Below are positions 1-7,895 of a stretch of DNA of 64,000 nt, piece by piece; position 1 is the stretch's first letter, and each line of letters opens with the position of its first letter. The translations under genes and the position numbers were made by a program. The notes under the pieces were generated by a model. It was not told the DNA's origin. It made no database searches and was given only the letters and a program-made list of their open reading frames with translations. Source of the stretch: JBJGXI01 sp045635475 (GTDB lineage Bacteria; Bacillota; Bacilli; Bacillales; Amphibacillaceae); NCBI RefSeq assembly GCF_045635475.1, contig NZ_JBJGXI010000025.1, positions 10,725 through 74,724 of the forward strand, written 5' to 3'.

Positions 1-28
1 AAAAACTTCTTTCTTGTTTTTCTTCCAT
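1..28 (-). CDS. 5' end of an unidentified gene leaving the left edge
   Basis: An ATG on the minus strand at 28 opens a frame without stops to the window edge (MEEKQERSF). It is preceded at about 34-41 by a good Shine-Dalgarno site (GAAGGTGA) with 5 nt spacing. It lies 80 bp downstream of the histidine phosphatase on the same strand. Only nine codons are visible, so no function can be proposed. Confidence 0.4.
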
Positions 29-108
29 GTAAGTCACCTTCTATCGTTCGGTTAGCACTAATTCTTTAATGATCCCCTTTAATGAGGAGCGATTTACGTT
101 TTGCACCA

Positions 109-648
109 TTAGCGTTGTTTTTCATATACATATAGTTTAGCATTTTTAGGTGTTGTAAATCTTGGTCCGTTAAATCCTCTTTTAATTAATTGCCGACGTA
201 AATTAATCATTAGTCCCCCATGGCTAACAATGAGTACATTCTGTTTTGAGGTTAGTATTTGATCTAAAGTGGTCTCAATCCGTTTATCGACATCTTTTTT
301 TGATTCGTTTTGTGATTTATGATTAAACCACCAAGAAACTCTAATAAAGATAAAATGAATAAAGATTGGAAGCTTAATATTTCCACGGAAAAATGGAGAA
401 ATCGAAATCTCTCTTAATTCTTTTAGATATGTGATTTCACCATTAAAAACTTTTCTGGCTGTTGTGCTTGCTCTTGGTAGATCGCTGGCAAAACAGCGCA
501 CCCATTGATTATCACCTAATACAATATCTGTTTCGATTACTTCCGATAGATCGTACTCATCTGCCCATTCCATCAGTTCATTTGACGTCAAATAATTATT
601 TGGATATCCTCGTTTTACAGGGAAATGTCGAACTAAACCAACCTTCAC
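109..648 (-). CDS. Histidine phosphatase family protein
   Basis: This 179-residue protein belongs to the histidine phosphatase (phosphoglycerate-mutase-like) superfamily, cytosolic enzymes that remove phosphate through a phosphohistidine intermediate. The N-terminal LVRHFPV supplies the catalytic Arg7-His8. A middle SDLPRAS stretch and a late VSHGG (His near residue 143) supply the other phosphate-pocket residues. The substrate cannot be told from sequence. I chose the GTG at 648: the ATG three codons upstream touches the AGGAAGG ribosome binding site, while GTG is 9 nt away. The gene is probably monocistronic, with a hairpin upstream separating it from the yrdB operon. Confidence 0.85.
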   Translation of the reverse strand: MKVGLVRHFPVKRGYPNNYLTSNELMEWADEYDLSEVIETDIVLGDNQWVRCFASDLPRASTTARKVFNGEITYLKELREISISPFFRGNIKLPIFIHFIFIRVSWWFNHKSQNESKKDVDKRIETTLDQILTSKQNVLIVSHGGLMINLRRQLIKRGFNGPRFTTPKNAKLYVYEKQR

Positions 649-678
649 CTTGTTCATCCTTCCTAGACCATATAGAAA

Positions 679-710
679 GCTAGAATATTAGAGCTTTCTA
701 ATATTCTAGC
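679..710 (-). terminator. Strong hairpin, probable terminator of the MBL-TetR-yrdB operon
   Basis: Two perfect 14-nt arms (starting GCTAGAATATTAGA) enclose a GCTT loop. On the minus strand the stem is followed by TTTCTATAT. It lies between the end of the broken yrdB gene (774) and the histidine phosphatase start (648), so it most likely ends the upstream operon. It could instead be a leader structure of the phosphatase gene. Confidence 0.5.
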
Positions 711-773
711 AAATATCACGACTAGTAACTAGATATTTTTCAAAAAACAAAAGAAATAAGGATATTACCAATG

Positions 774-1105
774 TTACATATGGGGAAACACAACTAACAT
801 GAATCGATTAATAAAGAAGATAATCCAAAAGCTAACTGCTAAAAATATATGGCCAGTTGATAGCAGTGCGAGCGGACCTAAACTAAAATAAACAGTTCTA
901 AAACAAAATGATACCATCCATGCCATAAGTATGTTGCTTTAGGTGATCCGAATAATCCCCATATAATCATAATTAGAACTGGACTACCGAGACCAAGTAT
1001 CACTTTTATAAACAAAGTGCCGGATTGGAAACCACAATAACCGACTGCAATTAATACGGCAATTTCCAATAAAAAACGTATTGTCATTGTCAAGTTAACT
1101 ATCAC
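774..1105 (-). pseudogene. yrdB: YrdB family (DUF2568) membrane protein, frameshifted
   Basis: The first frame (1105 to 878) encodes 75 residues typical of the small YrdB/DUF2568 membrane family, including the WGLFGSPKA segment, and then stops after HFVLELFILV. The missing C-terminal half continues at once in the -1 frame (FSLGPLALLSTGH...INRFML) to a stop at 774. One extra T in the short T run (plus-strand A run 885-888) would restore ELFIFSLGP, which fits the family. The gene overlaps the tetR stop by 4 bp (ATGA), so it is the last gene of the MBL-tetR operon. It could be a true mutation or a sequencing error. The function of the family is not known to me. Confidence 0.7.
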
Positions 1106-1683
1106 TCATCTTCCTCACAATTATTAATTTTTAAACCACGTAATAATGTCTGTATCGTATAATTTATACTTTCATCTATGTCCAACGGAATGCCGAAGCC
1201 TCCATGTTGTTCTAATGATGCAAAGCCGTGCAATATACTTCGCAATCCTCGTACAGCGTGAAGGGCATTTTCCTCGTTTAATTCTAAATACGCAAGCGTT
1301 TGTAACACTAATGCGACTATTTTTTCACTCGCTTGTGTTATTTCAAGATCTTTTTCCTTAGGTGCGTCCAAAGTAGCTTCATATAAACCCTTATGCTTAC
1401 GTGCGAAACTCATATATCCTTTTGTCAAAGCAGTGATAGCTGCTTCCCTTTGATGGTCTTTGGTAGCATTTACTAATGTGTCATGAAGCTGTATTAATCC
1501 TTTCAGCGTCATACTTCTATGCAATTCTGTTAAACCACTAATATGGTTATATAAAGAAGGCGGACGCACGTTTAATTGCTTTGCTACGGATGCAATTGTA
1601 ACGGCGTGAGTGCCCTCTTTATTTGCAATATCAATAGCCACTTGTACGATCATATCTGCTGTAAGTCCAATTCTAGGTGACAT
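1102..1683 (-). CDS. TetR/AcrR family transcriptional regulator
   Basis: This is a 193-residue TetR-type repressor. The N-terminal domain (about 8-55) has the expected helix-turn-helix, with VTIASVAKQLNVRPPSLYNHI as the recognition region. The C-terminal part (about 80-185) is of the TetR_C_33 type that binds a small ligand. The gene follows the MBL hydrolase by 20 bp and overlaps yrdB by 4 bp, so the three form one operon. It probably represses its own operon through the double palindrome at 2433-2475. The ATG at 1683 has GAAAGGA 8-9 nt upstream. The ligand is unknown. Confidence 0.9.
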   Translation of the reverse strand: MSPRIGLTADMIVQVAIDIANKEGTHAVTIASVAKQLNVRPPSLYNHISGLTELHRSMTLKGLIQLHDTLVNATKDHQREAAITALTKGYMSFARKHKGLYEATLDAPKEKDLEITQASEKIVALVLQTLAYLELNEENALHAVRGLRSILHGFASLEQHGGFGIPLDIDESINYTIQTLLRGLKINNCEEDE

Positions 1684-1703
1684 TTAAACAATCCTTTCCT
1701 CAA

Positions 1704-2402
1704 TTATGCTAGCTTTGTTTCTGCTTTTTCGATAGCTGTTTCCATCGATTTAATCGGGCTATCTATCATTTTTCCATGACCAACCGCAAGTTGTGATGGC
1801 TTAAACTCCAATAATCGACGAACACTTTTAACTGCTTCGTATTTGTTCCACGTAGCAAGTGCAGGAAAGGGAAATGTTAGTTTCATTTGACCAGAAACGG
1901 CAATTCCACCTTTGGTTTGCATTGCATCACCGACGATAAGTGCTTCATTACGTGTATCTAGAAACGACATCGATCCTGGCGTGTGACCTGGAGTAGCGAT
2001 TGCAAGTAATGAACCGATTTGATCGCCATCCTTTATTAACAAATCGGGCTTTGTTTTAACATGCTTAGGCACGCCACCACGGATGGGAAAATCATTTTCA
2101 GCGGCGTCAAGCGAACGATCTCCCGCTAATAGTCTGGCATCACGATCAGAAATATAAACAGGAGCATCTGGATGGAGCGCTTTTAATTCGTCTAATGCAC
2201 CTACATGATCACCATGTGCATGTGTTAACACGATACGTGTAATGGGTTTTCCAATTGCTGCAGCAACTTGTAAAATTTTTTTCGTGCTAAATGGCATGGC
2301 TGCATCAATCAGTGTTAAGCCAGCTTCTTCTTCTATTAAATAACAATTTACAGGGAAGAAACGCGGAAAAAAGCTTACTTGATGGACTGTTTGTTGTTTC
2401 AT
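1704..2402 (-). CDS. MBL-fold metallo-hydrolase
   Basis: This 232-residue protein has the metallo-beta-lactamase fold. The metal-binding HAHGDH motif is at residues 61-66, with further ligands His140 (TPGHTPGS), Asp159 (VGDA) and His209 (VGHGK). It is a soluble zinc or iron hydrolase whose substrate cannot be read from sequence; glyoxalase II-like or lactonase activity is possible. A longer frame extends upstream, but the ATG at 2402 has an excellent GAGGAGG 8 nt before it, and the upstream part contains the operator repeats, so I use 2402. It is the first gene of the operon with tetR and yrdB, so the regulator probably responds to its substrate or a related compound. Confidence 0.9.
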   Translation of the reverse strand: MKQQTVHQVSFFPRFFPVNCYLIEEEAGLTLIDAAMPFSTKKILQVAAAIGKPITRIVLTHAHGDHVGALDELKALHPDAPVYISDRDARLLAGDRSLDAAENDFPIRGGVPKHVKTKPDLLIKDGDQIGSLLAIATPGHTPGSMSFLDTRNEALIVGDAMQTKGGIAVSGQMKLTFPFPALATWNKYEAVKSVRRLLEFKPSQLAVGHGKMIDSPIKSMETAIEKAETKLA

Positions 2403-2432
2403 AAAAATATCCTCCTCAAAATTAAAAGTTGC

Positions 2433-2481
2433 AAAACTAATAGTGTTAGTTTTATTATAACTAATGGTATTAGTTTTACAA
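2433..2481 (-). promoter_or_regulatory. Promoter with twin palindromic operator of the MBL-tetR operon
   Basis: On the minus strand a -35 TTGTAA (2476-2481) and a -10 TATAAT (2454-2459) are 16 bp apart. One palindrome (ACTAAT-N3-ATTAGT core, 2459-2475) fills the spacer. A second (AAAACTAAT-N3-GTTAGTTTT, one mismatch, 2433-2453) covers the expected start point. Their centres are 24 bp apart. This is a classic arrangement for TetR-family repression, and the TetR gene is the second gene transcribed from here. Confidence 0.72.
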
Positions 2482-2759
2482 TAGGTTTTTATAACTTTTA
2501 CAATTGCTTTGATCAGTCCTAAAATATGTAGCATGCGACGTAACAATTACATGCGCACTTAGCAAAAACGTAAATCATTCATATTAGAAGTGGAAAAAAG
2601 TTTTAAGAAACGTGATACAATAGAAAAATGTCAGTTATACATAAAGTATCCAATCAAGTTCATCATTTGATTGATCGTCATTCACAATGGTTATACGTTT
2701 GGGTTAAAATACACCATGAACATACCGTTGCAATGGAGTTATGTTATTGATCAGTAGTT

Positions 2760-2768
2760 TGCTATAAT
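2760..2768 (+). promoter_or_regulatory. Extended -10 promoter of the TauE/SafE gene
   Basis: TGCTATAAT is a perfect extended -10 element (TG-N-TATAAT). It overlaps the first in-frame ATG (2767), which argues against that ATG being the translation start. No good -35 is visible. Transcription would begin about at 2775, just before the AGAGGTGA ribosome binding site at 2778-2785. Confidence 0.5.
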
Positions 2769-2790
2769 GCTAAATTTAGAGGTGATCGGT

Positions 2791-3537
2791 TTGTTTGAGT
2801 TATCTTTGTTACAGTGGGTCATGGTTGTTTTTTGTGCAATCTTCATTGGATTTGCTAAAACAGGAGTTGCTAGTCTTGGTATTCTTGTAGTAACCGTTTT
2901 AATGTATGTATTCCCAGCTAAAGAATCCGTTGGCATCCTACTTCCCATGTTAATTGTTGGGGATATTTTTGCCGTTATTTATTACCGCAGGGATGTTGTT
3001 TGGAAGTTTCTTTTTTCACTAGTACCATGGGTGTTAATTGGTATTCTGGCTGGTTATTTTGTGTTAGATCAGGTGAATAGCGAGCAGTTAAAACCGTTGA
3101 TTGGTGGTCTAGTTTTAGCATTAATTGTGCTTCATGTGATTCGAGAAAAATTAGGCGATAAATTTAACGAAATGCTTCCTTCATCAAGATGGTTTACAAT
3201 TCTGATGGGTGTTTTAGCGGGGTTCACCACGATGGTAGGAAATGCTGCGGGTGGCGTAATGGCTATATATCTACTCGTTAAAGGTTTGCCAAAACGAGAA
3301 TTTGTCGGAACTGGAGCATGGTTTTTCTTATTTGTGAATGTAATAAAAGTACCTTTTTATATTCATTTAGGGTTAATTACGTTTGAGTCAGTCACGTTTA
3401 ATCTGTGGTTGGTTCCTACTATTATAATAGGGGCATTTATTGGGATTAAAGTATTGAAGTTGATTCCTCAAAATGTATTTCAAGCACTTGTGCTAATTTT
3501 TGCGGCTATTGGAGCTCTGCGTTTGTTATTTGTATAA
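2791..3537 (+). CDS. Sulfite exporter TauE/SafE family protein
   Basis: This 248-residue polytopic membrane protein has about eight hydrophobic segments in two related halves, typical of TauE/SafE (DUF81) permeases. The family exports sulfite, sulfoacetate or other small anions, and the substrate here is open. The GFAKTGVASLG segment near the N terminus and GNAAGGVMA in the second half match the repeated family motif. The TTG at 2791 is chosen because AGAGGTGA ends 5 nt before it, while the upstream ATG lies inside the promoter. It is a single gene followed by a terminator. The sulfonate-type ABC transporter is 30 kb away, so no functional link is implied. Confidence 0.85.
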   Translation: MFELSLLQWVMVVFCAIFIGFAKTGVASLGILVVTVLMYVFPAKESVGILLPMLIVGDIFAVIYYRRDVVWKFLFSLVPWVLIGILAGYFVLDQVNSEQLKPLIGGLVLALIVLHVIREKLGDKFNEMLPSSRWFTILMGVLAGFTTMVGNAAGGVMAIYLLVKGLPKREFVGTGAWFFLFVNVIKVPFYIHLGLITFESVTFNLWLVPTIIIGAFIGIKVLKLIPQNVFQALVLIFAAIGALRLLFV

Positions 3538-3570
3538 TGCATAACCCGGGAAATAATAATTTATATGCCT

Positions 3571-3597
3571 ACCTCTTCTTAAGTGGAGAGGTTTTTC
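3571..3597 (+). terminator. Rho-independent terminator of the TauE/SafE gene
   Basis: ACCTCTTC (3571-3578) pairs with GGAGAGGT (3585-3592) across a TTAAGT loop, followed by TTTTCTT. It lies 34 bp after the stop codon. Confidence 0.6.
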
Positions 3598-3684
3598 TTG
3601 TGGATTTATCAGGGAAGAGGTAAGCTACCGAATCTACTAAATATTACGCGGAGATTATTTAATTTTAAAATTTCTTTAAAATAT

Positions 3685-3713
3685 TGAAACCGTTAGCCTT
3701 ATAACTTTGTCTT
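3685..3713 (+). promoter_or_regulatory. ECF-type promoter of the sigma factor operon
   Basis: TGAAAC (3685-3690) followed after 17 bp by TGTCTT (3708-3713) resembles the TGAAAC/CGTC promoters used by extracytoplasmic-function sigma factors. The first base of the -10 motif differs from consensus. It is 31 bp upstream of the sigma factor start, which suggests the sigma factor transcribes its own operon. Confidence 0.55.
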
Positions 3714-3744
3714 AATATATAGAAAAACAACAAGGAGGTGCCTC

Positions 3745-4275
3745 ATGGACGACATAACATTTAAAAAAGTACGTAAGCGGGAAGAAGAAGCATTTATTGA
3801 AATGATGAAAGATTATAAATCTATCATATATTATACAGCTCTTACGTACTTGAAAAACAGTGATGCCGCATTAGAAGCAGTACAAGAAGTAACATTTCGT
3901 GCCTATAAAAATGTCCACAAGGTGAAAAAAGCACAAGCACTAAAAGCATGGTTAACACGGATAACGATCAATTACTGTCTGGACGAAATTCGTAAAGGAA
4001 AAAGGGTACATCCTGATAATAGTACATTGGAAGATGTTTCAGTCATGGTCGACCCGTCCACGTCTCTGTTTGTCGATGGTGCGATACAAACACTAAAACC
4101 AAAGTATCAAACGGTTATATTATTGAAATATCAACAAGATTTAACCTTAACTGAAATTGCCGACAGTCTGTCTATTCCTATTGGAACAGTAAAGACGTAT
4201 TTAAATCGAGCTTTACAAGAATTAAGAGCATATGCGAAGAAAGGGGGATTGGCACCTAATGACTACCAATCGTGA
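3745..4275 (+). CDS. ECF-type RNA polymerase sigma factor (sigma-70 family)
   Basis: The 176 residues contain sigma region 2 (about 15-80, with the core-binding and -10-recognition helices around ALTYLKNSDAALEAVQEVTFRAYKNVHK) and region 4 (about 115-165, with the helix-turn-helix LTLTEIADSLSIPIGTVKTYLNRAL). There is no region 1 or 3, as in ECF sigma factors. The start has AAGGAGGTG 5 nt upstream. The next gene overlaps by 17 bp and encodes a DUF4179 membrane protein, a usual genomic partner and presumed anti-sigma factor. An ECF-like promoter lies just upstream. The signal it senses is unknown, but cell-envelope stress is usual for this pairing. Confidence 0.93.
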   Translation: MDDITFKKVRKREEEAFIEMMKDYKSIIYYTALTYLKNSDAALEAVQEVTFRAYKNVHKVKKAQALKAWLTRITINYCLDEIRKGKRVHPDNSTLEDVSVMVDPSTSLFVDGAIQTLKPKYQTVILLKYQQDLTLTEIADSLSIPIGTVKTYLNRALQELRAYAKKGGLAPNDYQS

Positions 4276-5599
4276 CGAACAAGAGATGGAAAAGGAACTA
4301 AAACACATAAATAAACAGCCATTGCCTAGTGGAATAGATCAACAAATTTTTAAAGGGGTGGCGAGGGCCCGACATGTAAAAAAACGATGGGAGTTTGTAA
4401 AACATACAGGCCTATCTGGTGTTGCACTATTATTGTTTTTTGTCCTTTCTGTAAACTTTATACCTGGTTTTAGCAACGTGGCCAGCAACATACCTGGTTT
4501 AGAAAAGGTTGTAGATTTAGTTGAGTATGATAAAGGCTTGCAAGACGTCGCAAAAAATAATTACGTGCAAGTAGTTGATAAAAGTGATACAAACGAAGAA
4601 GTTACTTTTAACATTGACCACTTAATTATCGATAAAAGAAGGCTTGTCTTTTTCTATAGCATAGAAACAGAAGCGGATTATGATATTGTTGGAATTCGCG
4701 GTGCGAAAGTACTCGATGATCAAGGTGAAGTGATTGATGAATATGGTGTTACTTTGTCTAGAGTTGATTTGTATAAAGGAAATAATTCTAGTACGATAGA
4801 TTTTAGCTGGATCCAAGATCAAGAATTTACAGAGAACATGACACTTCAGTTACAGTTAGTATATTACAATGAAAAAGATGAAACAGAAGCGTATGAGATT
4901 GAAGGAACGTACGACATCTCATTCCCAGTAGATTTACAGAAGATTCAAATGAGTAAAACGTACGATATTAATCAGTCAGCATCTATAGATGGTCAAGTTA
5001 TCCATTTTAATAAGTTGGAATCATTTCCAACTCGTCAAGTCTTGTATTTAGAGTACGATGAGAATAACTCAAAAAAGATTATGCAGTTGCCCGGGCTCCG
5101 CTTAGTAAATGAAGCAGGTGAAACAGTAGCAACGGAGGATTCTTCATCACTTGACGGGAATAAACGAATTGTTAGTATGACGAGTAACTATTTTCAAGAT
5201 TACGAAGAGTTGTACATTGTATTAGATAAAGTCATGGCGGTTGATAAAGATAAGGCGCAAGTAGTTGTCGATTTAGAAAAGAAACAGTTGCTTCAAGCAC
5301 CTGATGATCGCCTCGAGCTTAGAGATGTTTCGACTGATGATAACATGTTTCAGTTGGAGGATGTATTGGGTTTGTATTTCACTTTTGATAAAGAAGAAGA
5401 TGGTGATGAAATTCTTCGATTTGAGATGGCCGGTTTCACTGACGCAACTGGACAGGAGTTTGGGAGTGTCACAAATTATTCTAGCACGAATGATTTTGGC
5501 TATTTTATCGAGGATAGGCAATACAGCAATCCAATTACGATAGAATTATTCCAATACCCAGCTTATATAGAAGGGGATATTAGGGTACGAGTTAAATGA
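4259..5599 (+). CDS. DUF4179 domain protein, presumed anti-sigma factor
   Basis: The product has 446 residues. A charged cytoplasmic N-terminal segment (about 1-48) would meet the sigma factor. One membrane helix (about 50-68) follows, then a DUF4179 domain (about 70-150) and a long beta-rich extracellular part. DUF4179 proteins are typically encoded directly after ECF sigma factors and are thought to hold them at the membrane until a signal arrives. The ATG at 4259 overlaps the sigma gene and has AGGGGGA 10 nt upstream. A longer upstream frame is possible but lacks a site. A terminator follows at once. Confidence 0.85.
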   Translation: MTTNRDEQEMEKELKHINKQPLPSGIDQQIFKGVARARHVKKRWEFVKHTGLSGVALLLFFVLSVNFIPGFSNVASNIPGLEKVVDLVEYDKGLQDVAKNNYVQVVDKSDTNEEVTFNIDHLIIDKRRLVFFYSIETEADYDIVGIRGAKVLDDQGEVIDEYGVTLSRVDLYKGNNSSTIDFSWIQDQEFTENMTLQLQLVYYNEKDETEAYEIEGTYDISFPVDLQKIQMSKTYDINQSASIDGQVIHFNKLESFPTRQVLYLEYDENNSKKIMQLPGLRLVNEAGETVATEDSSSLDGNKRIVSMTSNYFQDYEELYIVLDKVMAVDKDKAQVVVDLEKKQLLQAPDDRLELRDVSTDDNMFQLEDVLGLYFTFDKEEDGDEILRFEMAGFTDATGQEFGSVTNYSSTNDFGYFIEDRQYSNPITIELFQYPAYIEGDIRVRVK

Positions 5600-5604
5600 T
5601 TTCG

Positions 5605-5640
5605 GTGGTGCTTTTCCAAAGGGGAGAAGCACCACTTTTA
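5605..5640 (+). terminator. Terminator of the sigma/anti-sigma operon
   Basis: GTGGTGCTTTTCC (5605-5617) pairs with GGAGAAGCACCAC (5623-5635) with one G-U pair, followed by TTTTA. It starts 5 bp after the DUF4179 stop. Confidence 0.8.
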
Positions 5641-5678
5641 TGTTAAAATAGAAAAAATCAATGGGGGAGGCTAAATCG

Positions 5679-6164
5679 ATGTATACAATAAGACAAATGA
5701 ATTCAGAAGATATAAGTTATGTACAACATGTAGCAAAAACAAGCTGGAATCATACATATGATGGAATTATCCCATTAGAGATACAAACTAACTTCTTGGA
5801 AAATGCTTATTCAGTAAAAATGATGGAAAAACGTCTGCAGCAATCCTTTCTATACGTTGCTGAAACAGACGGATCTATAGTAGGGTTTGCTAATTTTTCT
5901 CCAGTAAAGGCTGATGGAGTAGCAGAATTAGGTGCGATCTATTTACTTCCAGAATTTCAAGGTAAGGGTATTGGATCTGCCCTACTTGAAAAAGGCATTT
6001 ATAATAATCCTGAAGTGAAACAGATTCATGTGGAAGTTGAAAAAGACAATCAATTGGGCTTAAACTTCTACTATGCGAAAGGCTTTATAGCAGAATCAGA
6101 ATATGATGATTTTTTTGATGGTCATACATTGAAGACGGTTCGAATGGTGAAAACTATCGACTAG
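5679..6164 (+). CDS. GNAT family N-acetyltransferase
   Basis: This 161-residue GNAT enzyme transfers an acetyl group from acetyl-CoA. Motif A is visible as AIYLLPEFQGKGIGSALLEKG (Q/R-x-x-G-x-G/A type CoA pyrophosphate loop), preceded by the beta-strand region VAELG. The C-terminal NFYYAKGF is the usual Y-x-x-x-G-F segment. The ATG at 5679 is preceded by GGGGGAGG at a good distance; an ATG six codons upstream overlaps that site. The substrate is unknown. The gene stands alone between the sigma operon and the C45 hydrolase. Confidence 0.88.
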   Translation: MYTIRQMNSEDISYVQHVAKTSWNHTYDGIIPLEIQTNFLENAYSVKMMEKRLQQSFLYVAETDGSIVGFANFSPVKADGVAELGAIYLLPEFQGKGIGSALLEKGIYNNPEVKQIHVEVEKDNQLGLNFYYAKGFIAESEYDDFFDGHTLKTVRMVKTID

Positions 6165-6256
6165 AGTAAGCGAATGTATATAAGTCATTTTCCTTTCTTT
6201 TTCCAAACACATTCAGATAAAATGAGGTACAAATATGAAAAAAGAGGTATTTACAT

Positions 6257-7324
6257 ATGAAAAAAATTTACAGCAAGATTGTTCAATTTCGTGGATCTCA
6301 TTATGATTTTGGTTATATGCAAGGAGAAGAGTTAAAGGATTCGTTAATTGTAAAGAATAGAGAGAAGCAATGGAGAGTAAGAAAGCCACGATTCATAATT
6401 GATGAAAAAGCAGCAAAACAAGCGATTACTGCATTTGTTCCTGAGATCTGGGAAGAACTGTTAGGCATGCAGGATGCACTCAAGTGGCCGATGAATCGCG
6501 TTTTAAAGGAATTTGGTGGATATCGCCTTGACTATGTCCGTTCGTGGTGCTCCATCGTAACAGGAAAAGATTATTTTATCAGAAACTACGATTATCATCC
6601 GAAAACGTATGAAGGACGTTATGTTCTTTTCCAGCCAACTGACCGAGGGTATGCTATTGCAGGACCGAGTCAACGGATTACTGGTAGGTCGGATGGCATT
6701 AATGAAAAAGGATTGGTACTTGGGTATAATTTTATGCATCGAAAAAAACCTGGGGATGGGTTCATTTGCGGAATGATTGGCAGAATGGTATTAGAAACTT
6801 GTAGTAATGTTTCTGAAGCAGTTGATTTACTGAGAGAGATTCCACATCGACATTCCTTTAGCTACATTGTTTATGATAAAAGCGGGGAAACCTTCGTAGT
6901 TGAAGCAACACCGAGAGGGGTAGAGGTGCGACAGTCCACGATGTGTACCAATCATTTCGAAATGATGAAACACGAGAATCGAAATTATTTGTTAGACTCA
7001 CAACGAAGGTTAGATGTGATTCGTGACCAGCAACCATTTATAGAGCAGGCAGAAGAAGCATTCCGATTGTTTAATGATTCAGATAAAGGTATTTTTTCAA
7101 AAGAGTATAAGAATTGGGCGGGTACAATCCATACAGCAGCTTATTTTCCGAAACAACTCAAATCGTGGATGGCTCTAGGTGGTAACCAAGTGCCACGTGA
7201 AATTGACTTTGGAGCATGGCTAAAAGGTGAAAATGTAAAAAATGAGTTCGTTCACGGTGAAGTCGATACAGATATTGCCTTTGCGCACATGGATGAAAAC
7301 GCGAGCTGGTTTCAAAAAAAGTAG
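6257..7324 (+). CDS. C45 family autoproteolytic acyltransferase/hydrolase
   Basis: This 355-residue protein resembles peptidase family C45 (acyl-CoA:6-aminopenicillanate acyltransferase-like Ntn hydrolases). An N-terminal FRGSHYDFGYMQGE segment is typical of the family. The presumed nucleophile is Cys98 in SWCSIV, where autocleavage would free its amino group. The following RNYDYHP and the RSDGINEKGL segment match the Ntn core. Bacterial relatives act on amide bonds of small N-acylated compounds, and no substrate can be assigned. GAGGTATTTACAT precedes the ATG. The stop codon lies inside the terminator stem. Confidence 0.82.
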   Translation: MKKIYSKIVQFRGSHYDFGYMQGEELKDSLIVKNREKQWRVRKPRFIIDEKAAKQAITAFVPEIWEELLGMQDALKWPMNRVLKEFGGYRLDYVRSWCSIVTGKDYFIRNYDYHPKTYEGRYVLFQPTDRGYAIAGPSQRITGRSDGINEKGLVLGYNFMHRKKPGDGFICGMIGRMVLETCSNVSEAVDLLREIPHRHSFSYIVYDKSGETFVVEATPRGVEVRQSTMCTNHFEMMKHENRNYLLDSQRRLDVIRDQQPFIEQAEEAFRLFNDSDKGIFSKEYKNWAGTIHTAAYFPKQLKSWMALGGNQVPREIDFGAWLKGENVKNEFVHGEVDTDIAFAHMDENASWFQKK

Positions 7325-7353
7325 TGCTACATAATCGTAGCACTACTTTTTTT
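7321..7353 (+). terminator. Terminator of the C45 hydrolase gene
   Basis: GTAGTGCTAC (7321-7330) and GTAGCACTAC (7337-7346) form a perfect 10-bp stem with a 6-nt loop, followed by seven T. The stop codon TAG is part of the stem. Confidence 0.85.
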
Positions 7354-7365
7354 AAAAGCTATCAA

Positions 7366-7560
7366 GATGTCCAGCTACGAGTACCAAAAACTAGCCGACT
7401 TCATGAATTGCCTTACGATAAATAATTATTGATTCAAGTGTGATGGAAAGTCGACTAAAATCGGACTTGTCGTCCAACGTTGACATACCCCTTATGCAGG
7501 AACATGATTAGTCGATTTGCTCCAGTCGCTACTTTTCTAAGCGGCGTTCTCTACTTTTCC
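7366..7560. repeat. Dispersed hairpin repeat, family B, copy 1 (degenerate)
   Basis: This 195-bp element aligns along its length with the two tandem copies at 53503-53909, sharing for example CTTACGATAA, GGACTTGTCGTCCAACG and GCTCCAGTCGCTAC. It is the more diverged copy. It fills the whole space between the converging C45 hydrolase and the membrane protein at 7560, and its CTTTTC end runs into that gene's stop codon. No coding potential is seen. Confidence 0.8.
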
Positions 7561-7895
7561 TAATGACAGATTCCTAGATTAAAAGCAATTACCTTAAGCT
7601 GAATAGCTAATACAGCGATCCACAAAACATAATGGCTAGAATACGTAACAATTTTTTTTAGCTTTGTTGAAGTTAAGAAAGAAAATTTAAACTGAAGAAA
7701 GAATAATAGCATCGTTATAACCGTTACGATCAATGTTAAGCCTAAGACTCCTTCGAAACGATCAAACCACAAATAATCATTGAAAGTTGGAATGATGACG
7801 ACAGGATTATAATATTGATTGATAAATAGCAACCCAATTGTCCAAGATAAAATCAAGCAAACGACAACGAATAAATTAGGCATGTGCTTAACCAT
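7560..7895 (-). CDS. Small membrane protein of unknown function
   Basis: This 111-residue hydrophobic protein has three or four predicted membrane segments (about 6-25, 45-68 and 80-105) and a short lysine-rich turn (STKLKKI) between the last two. I do not recognise a family. The ATG at 7895 is chosen because GAGAGGAG ends 7 nt before it; a GTG two codons upstream is closer to the site. The gene is alone on this strand. Family B repeat copy 1 abuts its stop codon. Confidence 0.65.
   Translation of the reverse strand: MVKHMPNLFVVVCLILSWTIGLLFINQYYNPVVIIPTFNDYLWFDRFEGVLGLTLIVTVITMLLFFLQFKFSFLTSTKLKKIVTYSSHYVLWIAVLAIQLKVIAFNLGICH

Noticed and set aside
870..892. Programmed -1 frameshifting as an explanation for the split yrdB.
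   Set aside because: The site lacks a canonical X-XXY-YYZ slippery heptamer and a downstream hairpin at the right distance. A base loss in the T run is simpler.
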